NCBI GenBank assembly: GCA_038888615.1
Contig: JAWAID010000002.1
Coordinates: 1-64,000 of the forward strand
Direction of reading: 5' to 3'
Origin: Candidatus Korarchaeum sp.
GTDB taxonomy: Archaea > Korarchaeota > Korarchaeia > Korarchaeales > Korarchaeaceae
DNA length: 64,000 nt
The translations under genes were made by a program, and so were the position numbers. Positions 50,721 to 60,470 of this stretch are shown here, piece by piece; positions within the stretch are counted from its first letter, which is position 1; every line of letters starts with the position of its first letter. The notes under the pieces were generated by a model, which was given only the letters and a program-made list of their open reading frames with translations, ran no database searches and was not told the DNA's origin.

Positions 50721-51522
50721 CAGAGTTCAACTCCCCTAAGTAGACCTTCCTCCCGTCGAACCCTCTCCAGTACCTCCCGAAGTCCTTGACCTCGATTAGG
50801 GTGCTCCCGTCGAACACCGGGCCGTCTCTGCAGACCAAGAGCCCCAGGGGATCCAAGGAGCAGGATCCGCATACCCCTAGAGAGCACCTTATCAGCCTCT
50901 CTAAGGACACCTCGACGTACTTGCCCCTCCTGATGGCTTCTCTCACGACCTCCACCAGCATCCCCTCCGGGCCTGCCGCGTACACCCTGTCGGGCCACTT
51001 GAAGTCGGTGTGCTCAACGACCTTTCCCCTCAACCCTCTAGAACCGTCCTCCGTTGTCACTATAAGCTCATCACTGATCGATCTGAGGAGATCCTCCAGC
51101 AGAACCTCCTCTTTACTCCTAAAACCTGCGTAAAATCTCAATTCTACGTTCCCCAACGACCTAAGCCTCTCAGATAAGAAGATGAGTGGGGAAATACCGT
51201 AACCCCCGCCCACCAGGGAGATCCTACCCTCGGCTAGTGAGAAGCCCCTCCCGTATGGCCCTCTCAACCAGAGAAGGTCCCCCGCCCTCAGGGAATGCAG
51301 GGCAGAGCTGACTTTACCGACCCTAGCCACTAGCAGCCAGATCTCGCTTTCAAGCTCCCTAGCGACACTTATGGGTATTTCCCCTACTCCTGGGACCCAT
51401 ACCATGACGTACTGACCTGGTGAGGAATTAAGGTTTCCATTCAAGACTATCTTCCTAACTTTCTTACTTAATTCCTCAGTTTCAACGACTTCCATCACTT
51501 CATACGCCTGATAGTTGCTCAA
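50701..51522 (-). CDS. pyrK: Dihydroorotate dehydrogenase electron-transfer subunit
   Basis: A 273-residue ferredoxin-reductase-like protein: FAD domain ([20 protein letters not shown]), NAD-domain-like [17 protein letters not shown] and a [2Fe-2S] cysteine set [20 protein letters not shown]. It hands electrons to or from a PyrD catalytic subunit, whose gene is not in the window. TTG start with GGAGGAGGT. Confidence 0.88.
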   Translation of the reverse strand: MSNYQAYEVMEVVETEELSKKVRKIVLNGNLNSSPGQYVMVWVPGVGEIPISVARELESEIWLLVARVGKVSSALHSLRAGDLLWLRGPYGRGFSLAEGRISLVGGGYGISPLIFLSERLRSLGNVELRFYAGFRSKEEVLLEDLLRSISDELIVTTEDGSRGLRGKVVEHTDFKWPDRVYAAGPEGMLVEVVREAIRRGKYVEVSLERLIRCSLGVCGSCSLDPLGLLVCRDGPVFDGSTLIEVKDFGRYWRGFDGRKVYLGELNSDGMFLR

Positions 51523-51973
51523 CTACCTCCTCCTCCGTTAGGTACTCCCCACAGTACTCACACACCATCCTCAGGGGATCACGCGATAGCAGCGTGAAAG
51601 TGGGCTTAACGGATTCCCTGGGAACGTTCGTCACGCAGTTAGGGTTCATGCACCTCAGTATCCCGACTATCCTGCTCGGTAGCTCAACTCTCCTCTTCTC
51701 CACGACCTCATAGTTCCTGATTATGTTTATCGTAGCCTTGGGTGCGATTAGCGCTATCTTATCTACCTCCTCCTTGCTGAGCTCCCTCCCCTCCACCTTG
51801 ACTATGTCCTTCTTACCTAACTTACCGCTGGGGACGTTCATAACTAGAGCCACTACTCCCTCCCTCTCCCCGGTTATGCCCAATAGCTTGAGCACCCTCA
51901 GGGCCCTCCCAGCTGGTATGTGGTCTATCACCGTACCGTCAGATATCCTCCTGACCACCAGCTCCTCCTTCAA
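51500..51973 (-). CDS. pyrI: Aspartate carbamoyltransferase regulatory subunit
   Basis: A 157-residue PyrI: allosteric domain ([20 protein letters not shown]) and zinc domain with CMNPNC and CEYC. Binds CTP/ATP to regulate PyrB. TTG start overlapping the pyrB stop (TTGA). Confidence 0.93.
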   Translation of the reverse strand: MKEELVVRRISDGTVIDHIPAGRALRVLKLLGITGEREGVVALVMNVPSGKLGKKDIVKVEGRELSKEEVDKIALIAPKATINIIRNYEVVEKRRVELPSRIVGILRCMNPNCVTNVPRESVKPTFTLLSRDPLRMVCEYCGEYLTEEEVVEQLSGV

Positions 51974-52860
51974 GGTATCACCTCCGATAGCAGGGCCATC
52001 CTCAAGGGAACGCCGTTGGCCGCCTGCTTGAAGTAGTAAGCGTGGGGCGTTGAGTCCACATCCAAGGATATCTCATCGACCCTAGGGAGCGGGTGGAGGA
52101 TCATCAAAGTCTCCTTGACGTCTTTGAGAATCGAGGAGTCTACTCTATAGCTTCCCTTCACTCTCTCGTATTCAGACGGATCCGGGAACCTCTCCTTCTG
52201 CACCCTAGTGACGTAAAGTACGTCTAACTCTGGGATCACCTCCTTGAGCTCAGCGAATTCCCAAGGAACCTTCAGGGAATCCAGTAGCTCCTGCCTCGGC
52301 TTGAGGCCCTCAGGGGATATCAAGTAGACCTTTCTAGGGGAGTACAAGTTTAAGGCTTTCAGGAAGCTAGCGGCAGCCCTTCCATACCTCAAGTCCCCGA
52401 GAACCCCGTAAACCAGGTTATCTATGCCCCCCCTCTCCTTCCAGACGGTGTACAGATCTATCATGGCCTGAGTGGGATGGTTCTTGGTCCCGTCTCCGGC
52501 GTTTATGATGGGGACTTCAGCGAGCTCAGCAGCTAGCTTAGCAGCTCCCTCTATGCTGTGCCTGACCACTATCCCGTCAGAGTAAGCGTCAAGCATCCTT
52601 ATCGTGTCCGAGAAACTCTCTCCCTTGGCTAAGGAAGTGGCCTGCGTTACCTCGAACCCTAGGTAACTGCCACCTAACCTGAGGGTAGCCGTCTCGAAGC
52701 TGAACCTGGTCCTGGTGCTGGGCTCGAAGAAGGCCATGGCTATCACCTTACCCCTGAGCTCGTCCCCTTGGAACCTCGATGATGCCACCCTGAATAGCCT
52801 CTCAAGATCGCTCCTCTTGAAATCCGATATGGAGATCACATCCCTTCCCCTCAAACTCAT
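51970..52860 (-). CDS. pyrB: Aspartate carbamoyltransferase catalytic subunit
   Basis: A 296-residue ATCase with carbamoyl-phosphate motif [14 protein letters not shown], the 80s loop region [33 protein letters not shown] and [10 protein letters not shown]. Overlaps pyrE by one base and pyrI by four. Confidence 0.95.
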   Translation of the reverse strand: MSLRGRDVISISDFKRSDLERLFRVASSRFQGDELRGKVIAMAFFEPSTRTRFSFETATLRLGGSYLGFEVTQATSLAKGESFSDTIRMLDAYSDGIVVRHSIEGAAKLAAELAEVPIINAGDGTKNHPTQAMIDLYTVWKERGGIDNLVYGVLGDLRYGRAAASFLKALNLYSPRKVYLISPEGLKPRQELLDSLKVPWEFAELKEVIPELDVLYVTRVQKERFPDPSEYERVKGSYRVDSSILKDVKETLMILHPLPRVDEISLDVDSTPHAYYFKQAANGVPLRMALLSEVIP

Positions 52861-53444
52861 TATTCAACCTCCCTCAAGTACCTCAACGCGTGCTCCCTCT
52901 CCTCATCCGAGAGGGAGTCTATCAGCATGCTCACTATCTCGGGGAGGGTCGCTAAGCTCCTGAGCTCAATGCCCTCTGACCTCAGGTTCTCAGCGGCGCC
53001 TTGCATCCTATCTACGACCACCCATGCTTCCCTCACCTCCGATCCGTGCCCCCTCACTATCCTAGCTGCGTGCGATATCGAGCCTCCAGTGGTAGCCACG
53101 TCATCTACCACTAAGTAGCTCCTCCTATTCAAGAAGCCCTCTAGGAGGCCCTCAGTACCGTGCTCCTTCCTCTCCTTCCTGACGTATATGAGGGGCTTCC
53201 TTAACCTCATGGCTATGGCTGTAGCTAAGGGAAGTCCCCCGACGGCGACGCCGCATATCCCGAACTCCCCATCACCGATCCTCCTCACAATCTCCTCGGT
53301 GATCGAGGTGAACTCATCTGGGAAGGAGGGCAGGGGCCTGAGGTCCACGTAGATGTTGCTCTTCCTCCCGGACGTCAGGGTGAAGTCACCGAACCTCAGC
53401 ATCCCCTTAGATAGGAGAAGCATCCCCAACTCATACGCGTCCAT
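52860..53444 (-). CDS. pyrE: Orotate phosphoribosyltransferase
   Basis: A 194-residue OPRTase with [20 protein letters not shown] and the PRPP loop [23 protein letters not shown] 53444 has GGGGTG at six bases; a GTG at 53453 is an alternative. Overlaps pyrF by 14 bp. Confidence 0.93.
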   Translation of the reverse strand: MDAYELGMLLLSKGMLRFGDFTLTSGRKSNIYVDLRPLPSFPDEFTSITEEIVRRIGDGEFGICGVAVGGLPLATAIAMRLRKPLIYVRKERKEHGTEGLLEGFLNRRSYLVVDDVATTGGSISHAARIVRGHGSEVREAWVVVDRMQGAAENLRSEGIELRSLATLPEIVSMLIDSLSDEEREHALRYLREVE

Positions 53445-54087
53445 GAATAACACCCCTGTGAGCTTCGACTACCCTCATAGCTTCTTCGATAGGATTATCG
53501 CTCTTGACTATGCTCCTGCCGACGATCTCGAGGTCAGCACCAGCCGCTATAGCTGAACCAGGCTCCGCTCCCTGAGCCCCCACTCCCGGGGAGAATATCC
53601 TAGCTTTAGGTAATCTCCTCCTCGCTTCCCTCACCATCTCGGGTCTAGTAGCTCCCACTACGATGCCCTCGATCTCCAAGAGCTCCGCTTCCTCTAGAAG
53701 CTTGATGAAGTTCCCCCTGAAGAACTTGGCCTCCGGATGACTCATGGCGGCAACTCCTATGAGGTCCATTCCCGTTTCGTACTTCCTCTGACCGGTGAAG
53801 AGGTGCATTATCGCTGCATCGAATCCCATGTCCTCCAGACGGCTGATCACGTACTGGGCCACCTCAGGGATGTCAGCTATCTTGTAGTCCGCTATCCAGT
53901 AGTAGTCAGGGAACTCCCTCAAGAGCTCCCTGACACCGTCGAACCCCAGCGAGAGGGTTAAGGGGAAACCCACTTTCACCCCCACGGCTAGCTCCCTTAG
54001 CCCCCCGAGGAGCTCCTTGATCCTCCCGGATGGGAAATCAAGAGCCAATATGAGCCTGGAATCGAGGGAAGAGACCCTATCGATCAA
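53431..54087 (-). CDS. pyrF: Orotidine 5'-phosphate decarboxylase
   Basis: A 218-residue OMP decarboxylase: LILALDFPSG, catalytic DYKIADIPEVAQ (D-x-K-x2-D), phosphate-binding VVGATRPE and FSPGVGAQG. First gene of the pyr operon, with its own TATA box in the purA stop region; TTG start with AAGGAG. Confidence 0.92.
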   Translation of the reverse strand: MIDRVSSLDSRLILALDFPSGRIKELLGGLRELAVGVKVGFPLTLSLGFDGVRELLREFPDYYWIADYKIADIPEVAQYVISRLEDMGFDAAIMHLFTGQRKYETGMDLIGVAAMSHPEAKFFRGNFIKLLEEAELLEIEGIVVGATRPEMVREARRRLPKARIFSPGVGAQGAEPGSAIAAGADLEIVGRSIVKSDNPIEEAMRVVEAHRGVIHGRV

Positions 54088-54128
54088 CTTGCTCCTTATC
54101 GGAACCCTTCAATCCTTCCGCGGAGCCT

Positions 54129-55463
54129 CTATATAACCCTTGCTCCTCCCGCGTGAACTCCGATCAGGGAACTGAGGAGATCGTGTAAGGCGGGTGTCAC
54201 CAGGGTCATCTCCCTCTCGGGACCCAAGCCTATCATAACGGTTCTCACATTGAGCTCCTTCTCTAAAAACTCTACGTAAGCCTTCATCTCCTCAGGTAAG
54301 CCATCCCATCCTCTCTTGACGATGTCCTTCCAGTCATGCTCCTCCCAACCCTCCAACTCCACGTAAACGGGCTTAGCCCTTCCCATCTCATCCGCGTAAG
54401 GAGGGGCTATCCTGTATTCCTCCCCATCTATCTCATAGGCCACAGCTACCTTGATCCTCCTAATTCCGGAGAGGACATCCAGCTTCCTTATAGCCAAGTA
54501 ACCCACGCCGTTGACGAGAGCGGAGTACCTGAGCATGGGGATGTCTAGCCACCCGACCCTCCTGGGCCTGCCCGTCGTCGTCCCGTACTCCCCTCCCCTC
54601 TCCCTTATGTAATCGGCCTGGCCACCGAAGAGCTCCGTTGGGAAGGGTCCAGCCCCCACCCTGGAAGTATAAGCCTTGCAGACCCCTAGGACAGCATCTA
54701 TAGCTAGAGGACTTACCCCTACTCCTGTGCAAGCTCCTCCAGCTACGGTGCTGGATGATGTGACGAAGGGGTAGGTACCGTGATCGACATCGAGCATAGT
54801 ACCCTGCGCTCCCTCGAATATCACCAGCTTCCCCCTAGCTATCGCGTCGTTCACCTCTATGTGATCCTCCCCTACGAAGGGTCTTAGGAACTCTCCCCAC
54901 GCCTCAGCCTTACCTAGGAGCTCTCTATAGTAACCCTCGAGGTCCCCTCTGAGGATGTTGGCTCTCCTCAAGTCTGCTTCCTTGAGCTCCAGCACCTTCC
55001 TCAGTCTCTCGGGGAAGTCCTCGGCCAGGAGGTCCTTAACCCTCAAACCAGTGACCCTAGCCATCTTATCCTGGTAAGCGGGACCTATCCCCCTCTTCGT
55101 CGTCCCCAACGACTCGCCCGCCAGCGAGGCATCGAGCTCCTTGTGGTAGGGAAGCAGTAGGGTGGCCTTCAGGGAAACCAAGATATCTAAACTCCTCCCC
55201 CTCCTCCTCAGCTCCTCAACTTCCTCAATGAAGACCTCCGGGTCGAAGGCAACACCGGCCCCTATCACGCACCTCTTACCCCTAGCAGCGCCCGAGGGTA
55301 CCAGGTGGAACTTGTACTTCAGGCCCTCAGCTACCACGGTATGACCAGCGTTACTGCCCCCATTGTACCTAACGACGAGGTCAGCCCACTCCGCTAGGAA
55401 GTCCACAACAGCCCCTTTGCTCTCGTCACCGAACTGCATCCCGATGACGACTATGGCCGGCAT
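54129..55463 (-). CDS. purA: Adenylosuccinate synthetase, full-length
   Basis: A 444-residue GTP-dependent enzyme joining IMP and aspartate, for AMP synthesis or salvage. The P-loop reads GMQFGDESKGAVVD; most homologues have GDEGKG, so one glycine is Ser here. Other blocks are normal: NGGSNAGHTVV, GTTKRGIGPAYQDK, FEGAQGTMLDVDHGTYPFVT, TTTGRPRRVGWLD. The length is nearer the bacterial/eukaryotic form than the short archaeal one. Confidence 0.93.
   Translation of the reverse strand: MPAIVVIGMQFGDESKGAVVDFLAEWADLVVRYNGGSNAGHTVVAEGLKYKFHLVPSGAARGKRCVIGAGVAFDPEVFIEEVEELRRRGRSLDILVSLKATLLLPYHKELDASLAGESLGTTKRGIGPAYQDKMARVTGLRVKDLLAEDFPERLRKVLELKEADLRRANILRGDLEGYYRELLGKAEAWGEFLRPFVGEDHIEVNDAIARGKLVIFEGAQGTMLDVDHGTYPFVTSSSTVAGGACTGVGVSPLAIDAVLGVCKAYTSRVGAGPFPTELFGGQADYIRERGGEYGTTTGRPRRVGWLDIPMLRYSALVNGVGYLAIRKLDVLSGIRRIKVAVAYEIDGEEYRIAPPYADEMGRAKPVYVELEGWEEHDWKDIVKRGWDGLPEEMKAYVEFLEKELNVRTVMIGLGPEREMTLVTPALHDLLSSLIGVHAGGARVI
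54130..54137 (-). promoter_or_regulatory. TATA box of the pyr operon inside the purA 3' end
   Basis: GTTATATA on the minus strand overlaps the purA stop codon and lies ~45 bp before the pyrF TTG, allowing pyrimidine genes to be expressed apart from purA. Confidence 0.5.
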
Positions 55464-55784
55464 TAAGCATTACCCCATCTCAGGGATCGATGAAGATTTA
55501 AGCGTAGTGATTGGCACTATAGAAGGGGGGATGAGCGGGTAGAACTTGGGAAATAGCGAACGATCTCCCTGGTCCTTGGTTAGTCGCCCTACCCCCTTAT
55601 TCTTAATAAATTTTACATTATGTAGCTTAGAAATGTGGTGAGCAACTCTCAATAGGGTAGCTCCCCGGCAGTTTGAGGGGGTGTGATCGGGTGACATCAG
55701 GTCCTGATAACGCGGGCGGGAACAGCGCATAGCGTAACCTAAGGGATATAAGGGAAACCTAAGACATCATCCGATGGGGCAACG
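55464..55784. other. Divergent intergenic region with two promoters
   Basis: Holds the purA TATA box (CTTAAAT, 55496-55503, minus) and the TATA-like GATATAAGG (55744-55752, plus) of the next gene. Between them is an AT-rich stretch (55595-55625) and a GC-rich one (55660-55720) without a clear gene; an 86-codon minus frame looks random. Confidence 0.35.
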
Positions 55785-56315
55785 ATGAGGACCAGGAGAC
55801 TGGCCATCGCGACATTATTAGGGATAATCGCATTCATATCGAAATCCCTCCTACCTCCAGTGATCGATAAAGTGTTCCTACTAATGGAGGCCCTCTCCTT
55901 CGCGCTGAGCTCCATCCTAGTCATTAGGTGGGGAGCGACTTACGCTTCATTCGTCAATGGGATGCTCTTGAGCATTGCGAGGATAGGTTTATTCCCGTTC
56001 AGCCTCATTTTCTCCGTACTTTACGGCTTACTGATAGATGGGACCTTCGAGTACTTCAAGGTCAAAAGTCTGGAGGATGGAGGCGTTCGCATCAGGACGC
56101 TTCCTGCCGTCCTCTCCCTATCCCTAAGCAGCATAGTGACGGGACTAGTGGCCCTATTCTCGACCACTATGCTTGGGGTGATGCCGATGATACCGCTCCT
56201 CTACGTAGTTATCCTCGTAGCGGGCACTTTCAACGGGGTCGCAGCAGGCTACCTAACCTCCGTAATATGGAATAAGTACTTATCGAAGCATCCGAACTTG
56301 CTTGGATCTTCATAG
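55785..56315 (+). CDS. Integral membrane protein, ECF-S-component-like
   Basis: A 176-residue protein with five or six hydrophobic helices and short loops, like substrate-specific (S) components of ECF transporters (IATLLGIIAFISKSLLPPVI; SFVNGMLLSIARIGLFPFSL). No ATPase or T-component gene is nearby. Family assignment is tentative; vitamin or metal uptake would be the expected role. Confidence 0.55.
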   Translation: MRTRRLAIATLLGIIAFISKSLLPPVIDKVFLLMEALSFALSSILVIRWGATYASFVNGMLLSIARIGLFPFSLIFSVLYGLLIDGTFEYFKVKSLEDGGVRIRTLPAVLSLSLSSIVTGLVALFSTTMLGVMPMIPLLYVVILVAGTFNGVAAGYLTSVIWNKYLSKHPNLLGSS

Positions 56316-56339
56316 GTTTACGCGATTTAAATAAAAAAA

Positions 56340-58208
56340 TCACTCGAGTAATTCGGAGATCTCGAGGACCTTGAGGTCCTCCACCCCCATCCCCTTCATA
56401 GCGTCATTTAGCATGGCATAGCAGAAGGGGCATGCTACCACTACGTTTCTAGCACCAATTTCCTGAGCTTCCTTAACCCTCTCCTTGGCCATTACACTCT
56501 CTCCCGTCTGATACCAGTAGTTAGCGCCTCCGGCGCCACAGCAGAAGGTTTCCCTTCCGGCTCTCCTCATCTCCCTATAATCCCCCAGTCCCCTCAGTAT
56601 GGACCTGGGCTCCTCCACGATACCGTTGTACCTCGATAAGTTACATGGGTCGTGGAACGTCACACCCTCGAGCTTGCGTAACTTGAGCTTCCCCTCGGCG
56701 TAGAGCCTCGCTAGAAGCTCCACATGCGAAATAACCTCTATGCTCCAGTCCTTCAGAATCCTGGGGTATTCCTTCCTGAAGACCGTGAGTCCGTGGGGAC
56801 AGACCACAAGGAGCTTCTTAACCCCTAACTCCTTGAAGAGTTCATAGTTAGCTATAGCGAACTCCTGGAACATCCCCTCTTCCCCTAATCTCCTCACAGG
56901 CTCGCCACAGCAGGTCTCCATATCCCCTAGCGTAGCTATCCTCAACCCCGAGCTCCTCAGCAGCTCCACGAGTCTGCTAACTATCCTCTTGCCTTGAGGA
57001 TCGAAGGAGTACTGGCATCCGACCCAGATGTGGTAATCAGGATCCTCATCACTGCTCAACCAATCTAATCTACCTCTCTGAGGTACTGAGAAGGAGTTCT
57101 TATACCTCCTGAGGCTGTTTATTAGTTCACCCATTTTCTTATCTATCTTCCCATCGAAAACGAGCTTACGTCTTCTCTCCATCAGAAACTCGAGTGGCTT
57201 AACGTAGTTAGGACAGGAGGTTGAACAAGCACCACAAGCGACGCAGGACCAAACGGTCTCATCCCTAAGCTCATAGCTGGTCCCCAGTAGGGAGCCCCTC
57301 AGACCCAGGACCACTTCCTTAGGTGAGAGGGGTCTACCGACTTGGTTCGCTGGGCAGGAGTCAGTGCATCTTCCGCACTTGACGCAAGCCGCTAATCTAT
57401 ATTTCTCGTACCAAGGAAGCTCCTCAGGTCTCTCAAATCCGATCCTCAAGCCCTCTAAGTCCTCAATCTCCTGAAGGAGGAAGGGTTCTCTTGGGAATTC
57501 CAGCTCATTTACCTCCAATGATGAGGTAACTAGCGATGTGAGGGAATGAAGGAGGTTGGTGTAGGGTAAGTAAGCTATCATCGCGAATGCTACGAGGGCG
57601 TGACTCCACCAGATCGCTTCGTAGATCCCTCTCAACGAGCTCCCGACCAAGTTCGACAGGGCGTATCCTATGAATGAGTACTGAGATGCTTCGTTTTGGG
57701 ATGTTGAGATCCTAGTAGCTTCCATCAGGAAGCCGGAGACACCTATGTAGAGCAAACCGAGGAGTAGGAACTTCCCCTCCCTCTCCCTAGTGGGGAAGAG
57801 GAGAAGTATTCCGAGTATAAAGATAAGACCAGCTAAGTCCATCGTGAACTCGAAGACGAAGTAGGTGAGATCCTTTAAGATAACGAAACCGAAGTGTTTC
57901 AGTACATCCGTCTCCAAGAAGACTGTTACGGTTCCCAAGAATAAAAGGAGGGTACCTAAGAAGAGGAAGAGGTGAGGGAACCCCTTAGGTCTCTCTATAA
58001 CTCTCCTCTGGGTGATCGCACGCTTGAAACCCCTAGCCAAGGGGCCGAGTCGCAGGGACCTCAGGGCTACCCAGAGCCCGAACCTCGTGAATATTTTGTA
58101 AATCCCATATATAAAAACAATGGTTATAGGAACAAGTATTACGTACATTATGGTGGGGACGTGTGGAGGAAGCAGGGCGAAGCTCTCCCTAGTTACCAAG
58201 TCATGCAC
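56340..58208 (-). CDS. HdrDE-like fused membrane Fe-S oxidoreductase
   Basis: A 622-residue fusion: an N-terminal NarI/HdrE-like membrane domain (~six helices, residues ~15-240, His-containing, likely haem b), two [4Fe-4S] motifs CVKCGRCTDSCPANQ and CVACGACSTSCPNY, then two CCG domains. The second CCG is complete (FHDPCNLS; TFCCGAGGANYW; ACPFCYAM); the first has ETCCGEPVR but ends CPHG, missing the last Cys. It could link a soluble dehydrogenase to the quinone pool, or act on disulfides. GTG start. Confidence 0.82.
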   Translation of the reverse strand: MHDLVTRESFALLPPHVPTIMYVILVPITIVFIYGIYKIFTRFGLWVALRSLRLGPLARGFKRAITQRRVIERPKGFPHLFLFLGTLLLFLGTVTVFLETDVLKHFGFVILKDLTYFVFEFTMDLAGLIFILGILLLFPTREREGKFLLLGLLYIGVSGFLMEATRISTSQNEASQYSFIGYALSNLVGSSLRGIYEAIWWSHALVAFAMIAYLPYTNLLHSLTSLVTSSLEVNELEFPREPFLLQEIEDLEGLRIGFERPEELPWYEKYRLAACVKCGRCTDSCPANQVGRPLSPKEVVLGLRGSLLGTSYELRDETVWSCVACGACSTSCPNYVKPLEFLMERRRKLVFDGKIDKKMGELINSLRRYKNSFSVPQRGRLDWLSSDEDPDYHIWVGCQYSFDPQGKRIVSRLVELLRSSGLRIATLGDMETCCGEPVRRLGEEGMFQEFAIANYELFKELGVKKLLVVCPHGLTVFRKEYPRILKDWSIEVISHVELLARLYAEGKLKLRKLEGVTFHDPCNLSRYNGIVEEPRSILRGLGDYREMRRAGRETFCCGAGGANYWYQTGESVMAKERVKEAQEIGARNVVVACPFCYAMLNDAMKGMGVEDLKVLEISELLE

Positions 58209-58266
58209 CCACTTCCCCCAACTAATAAATTTTTAATATTTATTGCCACGGGAGTTCGGTGGTATT

Positions 58267-59538
58267 TTGGAGGCTGATCTACTCGTAGTGGGCGCGGGTA
58301 TATTCGGCCTTTCAACAGCTTACCATTACCTACGCGAGAACCCAGGTAAGAGCGTCCTCATAGTGGATAAGATGGGGGACGTCGGTCAAGGGGCTACTGC
58401 CAAGAGCGCGGCAGCCTTCAGGGCGAACCTGTTCACCTCAGCCACGAACAGGTTACTAGCCGGTACATCGGTGGACTTCTTCCTCCACGTCCAGGAGGGA
58501 GAGGGTTACGACCTCGGTATAATGAAGGTGGGCTACCTCGTCTTGAGGAGCAAGGATCAGTTCGAGAGGATAGCTGAAGTAGCTAGGACTCTCGAGAAAA
58601 TTGGCGCCGTCAGGATATATAGGAGGGAAGAGCTAAGGGAGAAACTAAAGATGAATTATGAGTTCCCCGGTGACGAGGAAGCAGAACTACTCAACCTGAA
58701 GGAGATAGACTACGGTATATTCGGTTACAAGTGCGGTTACATGGATGCGGATAAGCTTGCTTACTACTACAGGGATAGGATAAGGGAGATGGGAGGGGAT
58801 TTTCAGTTCAACACTAAGGTCGAGAGAGTATTAGTCGAGCCGGAAGTCAAACTAGGGATTCCTAGAGAACCCAGAGCTTGGCAAAAAGTCAAGTTTCCGG
58901 GTGTAGAGACGAATAGAGGTACTCTGAGGGCGAAGAACCTAGTCATCGCTGCCGGGGGATGGACCCACCTCCTCCTGGACCCCTTGGGTATAGACTGCAT
59001 ATCCAAACCTAAGAAGAGGCAGATATTCACTGTAAGGCCTAGGACCGATGAGCAGAGGGCTCTCCTTTACACCCCCGGGTTCAACGAGGAGGGCGTGCTC
59101 CCCTTCACCATACTTCCGACGGAGCACTACATAAGGGCTGATAAGAGGGATGGAACCCTATGGGTAGCGCTCTCCGACGAGATAAGGCCCTTCTCAACTG
59201 ATGATGAGCCTGAGGAATCCTTCTACTACGACAGCATATACCCGATCGTCGTGAAGTACTTCCCGCAACTCGAGGGGGCTAGGATAGACAACATGTGGGG
59301 AGGTCTCTACATGATAAACTCCGTCGATCACAATCCGGTGGTCTTCAAGAGGTCCAATATGGTCATAGCTACTGGTGATAGTGGTAGCGGGATAATGAAG
59401 GGGGATGCTGTTGGAAGGATAGCTGCAGCTTTAGTGCAAGGTAAGAGGGAAACTGAGCTCTTTGGAGGGGAGAAGATACCATCTGATAAGCTTGAGGTGA
59501 TTGGAAGGTCTCTAGAGCCTGAGAGCTTCGTTTTCTGA
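58267..59538 (+). CDS. FAD-dependent oxidoreductase (DAO/SoxB-like family)
   Basis: A 423-residue flavoprotein with the dinucleotide motif LLVVGAGIFGLSTAYHYLRE at the very N-terminus, GATAKSAAAFRANLF, VIAAGGWTHLLLDPLGI and a C-terminal ATGDSGSGIMKGDAVGRIAA. Family members oxidise amino acids or amines, or glycerol-3-phosphate. I start at TTG 58267 so the Rossmann motif is N-terminal as usual; TTG 58243 is the alternative. Divergent from the HdrDE-like gene across ~60 bp, suggesting a shared function. Confidence 0.8.
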   Translation: MEADLLVVGAGIFGLSTAYHYLRENPGKSVLIVDKMGDVGQGATAKSAAAFRANLFTSATNRLLAGTSVDFFLHVQEGEGYDLGIMKVGYLVLRSKDQFERIAEVARTLEKIGAVRIYRREELREKLKMNYEFPGDEEAELLNLKEIDYGIFGYKCGYMDADKLAYYYRDRIREMGGDFQFNTKVERVLVEPEVKLGIPREPRAWQKVKFPGVETNRGTLRAKNLVIAAGGWTHLLLDPLGIDCISKPKKRQIFTVRPRTDEQRALLYTPGFNEEGVLPFTILPTEHYIRADKRDGTLWVALSDEIRPFSTDDEPEESFYYDSIYPIVVKYFPQLEGARIDNMWGGLYMINSVDHNPVVFKRSNMVIATGDSGSGIMKGDAVGRIAAALVQGKRETELFGGEKIPSDKLEVIGRSLEPESFVF

Positions 59539-59554
59539 TGATACGAGAAACCTC

Positions 59555-59560
59555 TTTTTT
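59555..59560 (+). terminator. Oligo-T terminator after the FAD oxidoreductase gene
   Basis: A T6 run 17 bp after the stop codon, typical of archaeal intrinsic termination. Confidence 0.4.
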
Positions 59561-59603
59561 AACTGCCAAATCCCGAGGCCTAACGCGGAACTCAGCAGGA
59601 AAG

Positions 59604-59612
59604 TTTATATTT
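59604..59612 (+). promoter_or_regulatory. TATA box of the secreted protein gene at 59.64 kb
   Basis: TTTATATTT lies ~32 bp before the ATG at 59640, with GGAGGTG between; this rules out the upstream in-frame starts at 59538 and 59616. Confidence 0.55.
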
Positions 59613-59639
59613 GTGATGAGATCGCTGTGGAGGTGCGTG

Positions 59640-60329
59640 ATGAAGGGATTCACTTTGGTGCTGATCCCAGCTGCCCTGGTAATAGCTCTGGTTGTGGGTG
59701 TTTTCCTCTTCACGGGGACTCAACCGAGCAGCAGGAGCTTCAAGGAAGCATATTCCTCAGTTGAAAAACTCACCTTCCTGTTAGGTGAGGGTTCCGTGAT
59801 AACCTGGGAGGAGAGTGTGATCCTCTCCTACGGTAACATTAGCTCGCCTGCGAATGAATCAGTTGAATCTATAGTGGTGAAGAGCCTCTCGTGGCCGAGC
59901 TTCACCATATGCCCCATGGACAGTGCCTCTGAGGATAATTGCGGTGAGGTGTTCTTCCACATGATCGCGTTCCCGCGGGAGTTAGTAGGTGTGGATTCCA
60001 TAAACCTCCCCTCACTCCTATATGAGAACTTGACGGTCCTTATGGTCAACAATGGGCTGGTTGAGCTTGAAACGGGTTGGGGATCAAGGAAGGCATTCAA
60101 TTACACGAACTCGACTTTGAATTGCCCTACGCAGAACTTATCAACGATAACTAAACTTTACGTGGATCCTGAGAGCGGATTAGTCGTTAGGGGGGATATC
60201 TCATTGATAAGGGCGGGGTTGTCGCTCACCTTCACTTATAAATTAGCTTCGAAACCTGAGCTCAAGGGTAGGTTCGAGATAGATAGGCCTGAGAAATGGG
60301 ATTGGGATCACAGCATCCCCCCGTCTTGA
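59640..60329 (+). CDS. Membrane-anchored extracytoplasmic protein, unknown function
   Basis: A 229-residue protein with an N-terminal signal anchor (FTLVLIPAALVIALVVGVFL) and a beta-rich ectodomain with several N-glycosylation sites (NIS, NES, NLT, NYT, NLS) and two or three cysteines (CPMDSASEDNC; NCPTQ). It resembles small archaeal surface lipoprotein-like proteins; family not recognised. Confidence 0.7.
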   Translation: MKGFTLVLIPAALVIALVVGVFLFTGTQPSSRSFKEAYSSVEKLTFLLGEGSVITWEESVILSYGNISSPANESVESIVVKSLSWPSFTICPMDSASEDNCGEVFFHMIAFPRELVGVDSINLPSLLYENLTVLMVNNGLVELETGWGSRKAFNYTNSTLNCPTQNLSTITKLYVDPESGLVVRGDISLIRAGLSLTFTYKLASKPELKGRFEIDRPEKWDWDHSIPPS

Positions 60330-60470
60330 TTCGCGGAATCATGCTGTTAGAAAGAGTATTCATCATACTCCGTTCCACTGAAGTAAAGGATTGAAAGTTC
60401 TGTAGATTAGTGCATACGTATGAGCGGATAAAGTTTATGAGTAACGCAGCTCCTGGAGGAGGGGTAGGGC

